Of a stretch of DNA of 64,000 bases, positions 7,354 through 15,400 are shown in pieces. The stretch covers positions 1-64,000 of the forward strand of contig NZ_LVYD01000045.1 of the NCBI RefSeq assembly GCF_002077945.1, written 5' to 3'. Source of the DNA: Niastella vici. Its GTDB lineage: Bacteria > Bacteroidota > Bacteroidia > Chitinophagales > Chitinophagaceae. The notes under the pieces are model-generated. The model was not told the DNA's origin, made no database searches, and worked only from the letters and a program-made list of their open reading frames with translations. The position numbers were made by a program, and so were the translations under genes. Position 1 is the stretch's first letter, and every line of letters starts with the position of its first letter.

Positions 7354-8613
7354 GTGCAATATGACGCTTTTATCTGCCATGCCAGTGAGGACAAAAAAGA
7401 TTTTGTTCGCCCGCTGTCTGAATTGTTGCAACAACAAAACCTTGATATTTGGTATGACGAGTTTTCACTTACTGTCGGCGATAGTCTGATGAAAAAAATT
7501 GACGAAGGGCTATCCAAATCTAGGTTTGGAATTGTTGTACTGAGTCCAAATTTTTTTAATAAACCTTGGGCGAAACGAGAGTTGAATGGTCTTACAACAA
7601 GGGAAATGTTGGAGAAAAGGAATTTAATTCTACCTATTTGGCATGGGGTCACAGCTCATGACGTTGCTCTGTACTCTCCCCCGTTGGCGGATAAATTAGC
7701 GATATCTTCTGCAAATGGAATAAATGCTGTTATAAGGGAATTGACCAGAAAAATTAAACCAGATGAAAGTCCATTAATAGTTGCGCGAGATTACCTATTG
7801 CATCTTAAACTTGATCCCCCACCTATTTCAGATGAATGGTGGTTAGATATGGTCGAATATAAAGAGTTCCTTAAATTTCCGGATCTCAATGCACAAAAAA
7901 GATGGATATTTCCATTGCCCTATCCGAATGAAGATAGAGGTTGGGAAAGAGGTCATAATATTGCATCCACTGCTTTACAATTGGATTGGTCATTTGAAGG
8001 TGAAGAATTAAATATTGATCCAACAACTCACCCCGAAATCGTTCATAAATTCCTTCATCGATGGCCGGGACTATATGAATGTGTAAGATTAAATCCAACC
8101 GTGCTAGCCTTGTACGTCCCTCAGTTAACAATTCCTGGTTTCGATTCTGGGTTCGAAGACTTATTTGACGAAATTCTAAGCCCAAGTAAACAAACTTCAG
8201 ACAAAATATTTTCTTATGGCAAACACAAAACTATTGATAACAATGATCCCTTATGCGCAGACATAATTGCTCTTAGACATCCAACATTTGGTAACTATAC
8301 GGAAGAAGAATTGGGATATTGGTATTTTAATGCTCATGATACAAAATATTTTCGTTCTGAAGCGGATACTTTCGAAGGGCTAGTTTGGCTTTTGAGTGAT
8401 GATTCCACATGGTTGCCTCAAAAATATAGAGATACTTTTATTAAGGGAATCTGTTCTAGGGATCAATGGACGCACCCAGGGCATAGATATAACAATTCAT
8501 TTATGCAGGCATTATTAACCAAACCACGTAAGCAGTTTAAATTTACGAAGCAAGTAAAGAAAGGATTATTTGAAATAGTAGAACAAGCGAAAAACAATAT
8601 GGCCATTCGGTAA
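7354..8613 (+). CDS. TIR protein with large C-terminal domain of unknown function
   Basis: 419 residues from a GTG start at 7354, which places the TIR strand YDAFICHASED at the very N-terminus as is usual. The TIR covers about 1-140 with IWYDEFSLTVGDSL, IVVLSPNFF and candidate catalytic E76 in WAKRELNGL. The remaining ~280 residues are soluble, rich in tryptophan and proline, and match nothing I recognise; they may sense the invader or bind a ligand. After the TAA stop the frame stays open for another 32 codons (8614-8709) with a plausible coding look, so the C-terminus may once have been longer. It is probably co-transcribed with neighbours, though 121-123 bp gaps on both sides allow own promoters. 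Confidence 0.85.
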   Translation: MQYDAFICHASEDKKDFVRPLSELLQQQNLDIWYDEFSLTVGDSLMKKIDEGLSKSRFGIVVLSPNFFNKPWAKRELNGLTTREMLEKRNLILPIWHGVTAHDVALYSPPLADKLAISSANGINAVIRELTRKIKPDESPLIVARDYLLHLKLDPPPISDEWWLDMVEYKEFLKFPDLNAQKRWIFPLPYPNEDRGWERGHNIASTALQLDWSFEGEELNIDPTTHPEIVHKFLHRWPGLYECVRLNPTVLALYVPQLTIPGFDSGFEDLFDEILSPSKQTSDKIFSYGKHKTIDNNDPLCADIIALRHPTFGNYTEEELGYWYFNAHDTKYFRSEADTFEGLVWLLSDDSTWLPQKYRDTFIKGICSRDQWTHPGHRYNNSFMQALLTKPRKQFKFTKQVKKGLFEIVEQAKNNMAIR

Positions 8614-8712
8614 AAGTCAGATAGTATTATTTCAAAGCTACTGGAACTAGATTTAGTTAAATGTTTCTATGATTATAGGGACTGGTTGGAAGATCAAAGG
8701 AACCGTTATTAG
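8614..8712 (+). pseudogene. Possible in-frame C-terminal remnant after TIR stop codon
   Basis: Directly after the TAA of the preceding TIR gene, the same frame reads on for 32 codons to a TAG at 8710-8712. The translation (including LLELDLVKCFYDYRDWLEDQ) has an amphipathic, protein-like composition. It may be the old C-terminus cut off by a nonsense mutation, or a chance open stretch. No start codon or separate gene is supported. Confidence 0.3.
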
Positions 8713-8736
8713 GACGAATGGTGAAAAAAAATAGCT

Positions 8737-9357
8737 ATGGCAAAACGAGTATTTTTTAGCTTCAATTATGAAGACGTAAAGAACTTCAAGGTAAATGTAG
8801 TCAGAAACAGCTGGATAATAAGAGACGGCGAAGGCTCTTTTGTTGACAGTTCCATTTGGGAATCTGCAAAATCCAAAGGAGTAGCTCTTATTAAAAATTT
8901 AATAGATAGTGGGTTAAAGGGCACTTCGGTTACTGCTGTTTTAATTGGCGAAGATTCGGTTAACCGCAGATGGGTTAATTATGAAATTATCCGGAGCTTT
9001 GAGCGAGGGAATGGTTTATTGGGTATTCATATTAATAGAATAGCCGGACGAACGGGTCCTACTGTCAGAGGATTAAATCCACTAGATCGGCTTGGCTTCG
9101 AGATTTCAAAGGATGGCAAGAAAGTTCATTTTTATGAACTCAATAACAAAAATTGGGTCTCTTATGCGGATTTACCTATAATTAATAACAAACAATCCAA
9201 TACTCTCTTTTTTGAAGACAGCTTTTGGTCTGGCAATGAATTTGGTAAGTTTTATCGCTTTTCTGATAAATTCAGTACGAAATGTTGGGATTTAGAAAAT
9301 GGATATAAGAATTTATTTAACTGGGTGGAAATTGCAGTTAAACAAGCAGGAAAGTGA
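8737..9357 (+). CDS. Second ThsB-like TIR protein
   Basis: 206 residues. The first ~110 align by eye with the protein at 6735-7232: RVFFSFNYED, VVRNSWI, SSIWESAKSKG, TSVTAVLIGEDSV and WVNYEIIRSFERGNGLLGIHIN with candidate catalytic E83. The C-terminal ~95 residues differ and carry an additional aromatic-rich segment (VHFYELNNKNWVSYADLP, FEDSFWSGNEFGKFYRFSDKF). Thoeris systems often hold several ThsB genes with different sensing specificity for one effector, and two divergent copies here fit that habit. The start ATG at 8737 sits right before the conserved first strand. Confidence 0.88.
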   Translation: MAKRVFFSFNYEDVKNFKVNVVRNSWIIRDGEGSFVDSSIWESAKSKGVALIKNLIDSGLKGTSVTAVLIGEDSVNRRWVNYEIIRSFERGNGLLGIHINRIAGRTGPTVRGLNPLDRLGFEISKDGKKVHFYELNNKNWVSYADLPIINNKQSNTLFFEDSFWSGNEFGKFYRFSDKFSTKCWDLENGYKNLFNWVEIAVKQAGK

Positions 9358-9407
9358 TCATGTTCCTATCTAATAAATTGTATAATTAATTATGAACATA
9401 AAAGTTT

Positions 9408-10580
9408 ATGACTACCACATATCAATTAATAACAATCGGAATTTCTCATACTCTTAAAGACACAATTATTGAATCTTTCTTTCAAAGGGTTGAGGAATTA
9501 GGAATTCCAACCGAATTAATATCAATTATTAATGGAGAAAATTTTAACCAATACAAACCCAATGCTCCTTCCGTTTGCCTCTATTTTGGGGAGCCTCAGG
9601 TTAAACAATTTCCAGACCTTGTTATATTAGAGCAACTACAGGCAAATGCAGTTTTTACGATACCAATTGTACCTGATCTTAAAAATTTTTCAAATTCTAT
9701 ACCTGAATCACTACGTCCCATTAACGGTACCGCGTTGAATAATCTCACGCAAGTCGATGCGATTGTAAACAGTATTTTAGAAGGGCTTTCGCTTTTACGA
9801 GAATCGAGAAGACTTTTTATTAGTTATAGAAGAATCGAATCTAGGACGATGGCAATTCAGCTTTACGAACATCTGGATGCCTGTGGGTTTGATGTGTTCT
9901 TAGATACTCATTCCATTCGCCCAGGAGAACCGTTTCAAGAAGAACTTTGGCATCGGCTGGTGGATACTGACGTCGTAGTACTTTTAAACACTCCTGGCTT
10001 TATGGAGAGTCGGTGGACTGCAGAAGAGCTTGCTAAAGCATCTGCTATGAGTATCGGAGTCGTACAAGTAATCTATCCTGAGCACGAGCCAGAAAAAATG
10101 GCTGCACTTTGTTTTCCTTTTTATTTGGACGATAAACATTTTGCAGGGGGCAATTCAAGAAATCCTGATGGCTTTTTCACCGTAGGTGCACTTAAAGAGA
10201 TAGCAAAACAAGTAGAGGTAGTAAGGGCTAGAAGTTTAGCAGCACGTCAAGACAATATTATACGGGAATTTACTTCCACCGCGCAAAAATTAAACGTAGC
10301 TGTTCAATTGCACCCACAAAAGTTCATGACCCTGCGGAATTCAAATGGTAAGGAAGTAGCGGTGATTCCGACTGTAGGAATTCCTCATGGTTTTACTTAC
10401 AACCAAACAGCCGAGTTGATTAAACTGATTCGAGAGAGTGAAGCCGCAGAAGCATTAATACTTTATGACCATCGGAATATCAGAGAAAAGTGGTTAAATC
10501 ACTTGATTTGGTTAGACTTATATTTGCCTGTCAAATCGGTAAAAATCACCGAAATTGAAGAATGGATGACTAAATTATAA
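9408..10580 (+). CDS. TIR protein with N- and C-terminal extensions, partner of SLOG gene
   Basis: 390 residues in three parts. Residues 1-130 form an alpha/beta segment of unknown role (YQLITIGISHTLKDTI, PSVCLYFGEP). A TIR domain covers about 134-270: RRLFISYRR, FDVFLDTHSIRPGE, VVVLLNTPGF and candidate catalytic E206/E207 in RWTAEELAKA. The C-terminal ~110 residues (VAVIPTVGIPHGFTYNQTAELIKLI) may form another small alpha/beta unit. It is followed after 4 bp by a stand-alone SLOG protein. TIR plus SLOG pairs are predicted nucleotide-signalling conflict systems, the TIR making an NAD-derived signal and the SLOG binding it. The pairing is seen; the mechanism is inferred. Confidence 0.85.
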   Translation: MTTTYQLITIGISHTLKDTIIESFFQRVEELGIPTELISIINGENFNQYKPNAPSVCLYFGEPQVKQFPDLVILEQLQANAVFTIPIVPDLKNFSNSIPESLRPINGTALNNLTQVDAIVNSILEGLSLLRESRRLFISYRRIESRTMAIQLYEHLDACGFDVFLDTHSIRPGEPFQEELWHRLVDTDVVVLLNTPGFMESRWTAEELAKASAMSIGVVQVIYPEHEPEKMAALCFPFYLDDKHFAGGNSRNPDGFFTVGALKEIAKQVEVVRARSLAARQDNIIREFTSTAQKLNVAVQLHPQKFMTLRNSNGKEVAVIPTVGIPHGFTYNQTAELIKLIRESEAAEALILYDHRNIREKWLNHLIWLDLYLPVKSVKITEIEEWMTKL

Positions 10581-10584
10581 TATC

Positions 10585-11160
10585 ATGATATTTTTATCTG
10601 CCAGCATTCCTGATGCCAAACGCGATCCGAAATACTTTAATACAGCTGATATTGTAGCCATAAGGGATGCCGTTCGCGCTCTAGCCACGGTGGTAATACC
10701 TCGTACGCAACTGATTTGGGGTGGGCATCCAGCTATTACTCCCTTAATTCGCCATGTGATGCAAACTATGAAGTCCGATGTAAATGAACATGTTACTCTA
10801 TATCAGTCTGAATATTTCCGATTGCACTTCCCACAAGAAAATAAATATATAGAAAAAATCATATTCACTGATGCTAGGCCAACCCTTGAAGAAAGTCTTT
10901 TAATTATGCGTCAGGAAATGTTACAAAAGGAGCATGAATTCAAAGTTGGAATTTTTATTGGAGGAATGGGAGGTGTTGAAAAGGAATTTAGACTGTTTCG
11001 TGAATTGCACCCTACGGCTCATATTTTACCAGTGGCTAGCACCGGCGCTGCCGCTAGGATAATCTACGATAACTTTGAGCAAAAACCTAATAGGAGACTT
11101 TTAACTGATTATGCTTATATGGCATTATTCAAAGAATTGCTTAATGAATACTTACAATAA
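10585..11160 (+). CDS. Stand-alone SLOG-family nucleotide-binding protein
   Basis: 191 residues. The start MIFLSASIPDAKRDPKYF, the helix VAIRDAVRALA, the IWGGHPAITPLI loop and the glycine-rich VGIFIGGMGGVEKEFRLF are typical of a Rossmann-like SLOG domain of the kind associated with TIR proteins. In Thoeris type I the SLOG domain of ThsA binds the cyclic ADP-ribose signal; here the domain is alone, with no fused SIR2 or other effector. It could work as a ligand-binding regulator of the TIR encoded 4 bp upstream, or as an enzyme in signal turnover. No catalytic motif of lysine-decarboxylase-like LOG enzymes (PGGxGTxxE) is exact here: GGMGGVEKE is related but altered. Confidence 0.8.
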   Translation: MIFLSASIPDAKRDPKYFNTADIVAIRDAVRALATVVIPRTQLIWGGHPAITPLIRHVMQTMKSDVNEHVTLYQSEYFRLHFPQENKYIEKIIFTDARPTLEESLLIMRQEMLQKEHEFKVGIFIGGMGGVEKEFRLFRELHPTAHILPVASTGAAARIIYDNFEQKPNRRLLTDYAYMALFKELLNEYLQ

Positions 11161-11201
11161 TTAATAATCTTTTTGAATATTACATTTTAATTTAAGTAAG
11201 A

Positions 11202-11984
11202 ATGTATAGAGGTTTTAATCTTAGTATCGGAAGCACTGAGGACTTTTATGAAACAGGAAAGAAGATATATGATAAAATTAAAAATCCTATTCAAAAGACA
11301 TTAAAAGATTTTATTTCCGTTTCTGGCGTTATCGAAGGATCTAAATTACGAGAACATTGGTTCCCCCAACTAAATGCAGATGTATTCATTGCTCATTCGC
11401 ATAAGGATGAGCGGAATGCAATTGGGCTTGCTGGTTGGCTGCATCAGAAATTTGAGATTACAGCTTTTATCGATTCCTGTATTTGGGGTTACGCTGACGA
11501 CCTTTTAAAAATTATTGATACTGCTTATTGTTTAGATGATGATAGAATAAATTATAACTACCAAGAAAGAAACTTCTCTACGGCACACGTTCACATGATG
11601 TTGTCTACTGCGTTAACTATGATGATAGACAGAACTGAATGTATTTTTTTATTAAATACTCCTAATTCTATTTCATCAACAGAAACAATTAAAGACAAGA
11701 CAACATCTCCATGGCTTTATTCTGAAATTATAATGACGCAATTGGTCAGAAGACGAAGGCTTCTTTCACATCGTCCAGCTACACGAACTTTCGCAAAATC
11801 CCTAAAACTAAATGAGCGGCTTGAAATCGAACATGATGTAGACATAAGTGGGCTCACAAACCTAGATAGAGATGGTCTTTTAACTTGGCTTAGAAAGTGG
11901 AATCGAAAACCATTTCACAAAGAAGCGTTTCCATTAGATTACCTTTATGAATTGTTTGATGATTCAGGAAAGGAAGCTCTATAA
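11202..11984 (+). CDS. Divergent TIR-like protein
   Basis: 260 residues. An N-terminal helical lead of ~55 residues is followed by a TIR-like domain: ADVFIAHSHKDE, FEITAFIDSCIWG, a helix-rich insertion of about 45 residues, TECIFLLNTPN and candidate catalytic E175 in SPWLYSEIIM. The C-terminal ~80 residues include a basic stretch LVRRRRLLSHRP. The insertion between the second strand and the core strand is unusual for TIR. It starts 41 bp after the SLOG gene and appears to belong to the same run. It may be a NADase or a signal maker; the sequence cannot distinguish these. Confidence 0.75.
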   Translation: MYRGFNLSIGSTEDFYETGKKIYDKIKNPIQKTLKDFISVSGVIEGSKLREHWFPQLNADVFIAHSHKDERNAIGLAGWLHQKFEITAFIDSCIWGYADDLLKIIDTAYCLDDDRINYNYQERNFSTAHVHMMLSTALTMMIDRTECIFLLNTPNSISSTETIKDKTTSPWLYSEIIMTQLVRRRRLLSHRPATRTFAKSLKLNERLEIEHDVDISGLTNLDRDGLLTWLRKWNRKPFHKEAFPLDYLYELFDDSGKEAL

Positions 11985-11985
11985 A

Positions 11986-12330
11986 ATGGTAAAAAAGTTG
12001 TTGCGTTCATTCTGGTAAAGGATTCGTAGAAACCACGTCTGAAACAAATGTCCACCAATTAAATGCTCTGCAATACCTCTTTAGTGATGGTCAATTATTC
12101 TTCAATAAAAAAACTTTATCTCAGCATTACATTAAGGATTTAGTAAAAGAATCGAAGCACCTCAGAGTATCCGACCGGCCCAAAAAGCAACGCATTCACA
12201 AATAAGAACGAGGCTGGAAAAGAGACTTATATTGTCTTCAACTCTTTCCTTGAACCTCACTTTGGACTTGAATAGGCCTTTCATTCAGCTAACTAAGGGA
12301 GGTAGAACAGAAAAACTTTCCAATGGCCTA
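11986..12330 (+). pseudogene. Decayed coding remnant between TIR genes
   Basis: The 492 bp between the TIR-like gene and the Roco gene hold no intact ORF, but pieces read as protein: an open stretch 11993-12205 (about 70 codons, no ATG, containing HQLNALQYLFSDGQLFFN) and, in another frame, about 12198-12274 (AGKETYIVFNSFLEPHFGLE). A short ATG frame at 11986 ends after 10 codons. This pattern suggests a frameshifted gene remnant. I cannot name the parent family. A near-perfect palindrome CTTCTTTCA-A-TGAAAGAAG lies further on at 12347-12365. Confidence 0.35.
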
Positions 12331-12346
12331 CCCGAAGTTCGCCATC

Positions 12347-12365
12347 CTTCTTTCAATGAAAGAAG
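12347..12365. repeat. Palindrome CTTCTTTCA-A-TGAAAGAAG before Roco gene
   Basis: Nine-base arms around one central base, 111 bp before the Roco start codon. With one base between the arms it cannot make a normal hairpin loop of that size, so a protein-binding site is more likely than a terminator. Whether it controls the Roco gene is not known. Confidence 0.4.
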
Positions 12366-12476
12366 AAACAAAATCTAACGTCAGCACTATTAGTCGGGTT
12401 ATTGTCTAAGTGCTAAAATATATAATGTGGATGCAATACGATCACTATATTGTTTTCTAACCTTTAACATCAGTTA

Positions 12477-15400
12477 ATGAATCTGATTTATACTTTTCAA
12501 AACTCTGGAGAACAGATCAATAACGACGTCGTGCTGCCAGGCGCACCGTTTCGAGTTGAGCCTATTTCGTATAATTTCTTACTAAAGCCTCAATGTAAAT
12601 TTTGGCGTTTCGGTATTCGATTTTCAAGGACAGATACTGTTCAATTTTATATGCCTGAACACAGATACAAGAAGCCAGAGTTCGACGAAAACTTCATCGA
12701 CATTCATATAGGTGTCGGTCAATGGGAAGACGGAGTTTGGAGAGATGAAACCAAATTCCATTTAGCACAGTATAATCTAGATGGATTAGATCATTTATTG
12801 ACGGAGAAACCTTATGTTCCAATGTCAGCAGTTGGATGGAGTCTCAATTTTGAACCGTCCACAAATACTATCGTTACTTATTTTGAGTTTAATGACAATC
12901 AGAAACTGCCTATAGTCACTCATGAACTATCAATACCTAGAGAGTTTAAATTTTTCAAAGTCTTTGCTTGGGCGGATAAATCTTCCTTCCAAATAGACTG
13001 TGAAATATCAATCAACTCTGCCCAAACCGATTTGTCGTCAGTTGATTTCAGGGTCGGAAATATCATCTTTCGAAAAGGGAACATGTTTGATTATAGCACC
13101 CAGCGAATGGCAAATGTCTTCATTTTACCTGCTTCATCAAGTGGCACTGCAACACCACATACCTTAAATAGAGCTTCGGAATTAGGAATTCCAAATCCAA
13201 AGCCAAATCTTGCAGGATCCGTTGAGCTTTATCCAGTAACGAGTGCTCGCCAATGGATGAGTGCAGGTTATGGTTATGCAGTAAACCGTGACAGTTCAAG
13301 TTTGGAAATAGTAGCACAAACAGCAATGAATCTGCACGACAAAATTGTAAATAATAAAGAAGCGAAACTGAATTGCCGTGCTGTTAGTTTACCCCTTTTG
13401 GGAACTGGTACAGGTCGGCTTGATCCCATACTAGTAGCGTCAACGCTTGATCAAACTCTTAATGCAGGTATGTTGCTTAATTATGTAGTGAGCATACCTG
13501 ACGGAATAACTTTCTTAAATGTTAAAAGATTTTTCATTGGACGTTACGATGAATTAGGTGGAGATGAAAATAACGTTGTTCCAAATGTGATTATAGATTT
13601 CGCAAAAAGGTATTTACTTAATATTGATAATATTAAGTACGATTTCGATGAAGATCGTAGGGTTTCACATTTATCACTTGAGGATTCATCATTCACGTTT
13701 CATGATTTTTGGCCAGGTGAATTGAAGTTTGTAACACATTTGTCATTCAATAATTGCAAGTTGAATAATCTTGAATTTCTCAAAAAGGTCAACAGATTGA
13801 AACATCTAAAAATGACTTCATGCTCAATTGTAAATATCAGTGCACTCGAAGCTAAACGGAAATTATACTCATTAGAACTTAGCAATCTAGATATAGAATC
13901 TTTATTGTTTCTGATCTCCCATACGTCCCTTCGAGCGTTGACCCTACGGAGTATGCATCTAAAATCACTTAGTGAAATATCGATTCTGACCAACTTAGAG
14001 GAGCTAGACTTACGATCAAATGAAATTGACAACTTAAACGGTGTAGATGCTCTTAAAAAACTTAGGAAGCTATTTATTGCTACCAATAGAATTACTTCTA
14101 TTCAACCAGTCAAGCACCTAAAGCAATTAGAGATCTTGGACATTAGCAATAATCTTATACAAGATCTAACCCCAATAGCAGTGTTGAAGAATCTAAAATA
14201 TCTGCGAGTAAATAAAAACCCTGCTATTTCGAAAGAGAAAATCATTTTGGATGATAATGAGAATCAGTTGTTACCTATTCAAAATATGCTGCAAAAAAAG
14301 GCAGAAGAAGACTTGGTAGACATTCAGTTGCCTTGCAAAATTTTGCTTTTAGGAAATCACGGAACTGGCAAATCATCTTTATTAAATCTATTGCAAAAAA
14401 GGCAAAACGAAACACCGCATTCAACTCATATAATTAAAATTGAAAAATATCCAACAGGCGCCAAGGGTATTCCCAAAGCTATTTTTTTTGATTTTGGAGG
14501 GCAAGATTACTATCATGGCTTATACAAGGCCTTTCTTAGCGGCGGTTCAGCTTACTTATTGTTGTTTAACCTGAACAGCAATGAAAACAAAAAACAGTCT
14601 GATTCCAATAAAATTTTAACTCAAGATTTCAGCTTGCAGTATTGGTTAAACCAAAAAAAGTATTTCGAACAGCAAGTATTTCAAACTGGCAGTGATCCAA
14701 TATTTATTATTCAAACATATGCTGATAAACATCCACGACTATTAAAGCTAGAGTTGACGGAGGATATCCAAAACATCTACTATGTGAATTTAATTGAGGA
14801 AGCAAGACAGCTAAGTACTTATAAGCAAAAGCAAAATAGTAACAATCTTAATCATCTGATTCAGGAAATTAAAGATTACATAGATTTTGCGTCTGAAATT
14901 GTTAAACGGCCTCGATGGTTTGTGACTTTCGTAAACAAGTTATTAGACCTTTCAGAGACTTCTACTCATGAAGCACTTTCAATAGAAAGACTTTTAGATT
15001 TTTATGACCGACCGGGGGATTCTGAACAAGTAAAAATATTTATGCAAGACGACCTAGATCAATTACATAAACAAGGACTTGTGTTATATTATAAAGATCA
15101 TTTGCCCGATATTGTATGGCTTAATCCGGTGGCGGTTGTCAATTATGTTCATGACAAAATTCTAATTAAGAGCAAGTTGCTAGATAGGTATGGCCTCACT
15201 CTAGAGGAAGTTAAAAAGTTCGATCAAAATATTGTCCAACTTCTCCATTTACAAAAAGTTCTATTCTATCATGAATACGGACAAGAATCGTACTATATAG
15301 TGCCAAACTTTCTCCCCTTGTTTGAAGAAGAGATTTCAGGAGCTGGATTACTTATGTTTGGAATGAATCGCCCGTGTGTAGTTTTGAAATTTATTAATTT

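Noticed and set aside
9408-11160. Calling the TIR-SLOG pair a canonical Thoeris
   Set aside because: No SIR2 or membrane domain is fused to the SLOG protein, so it is not ThsA.
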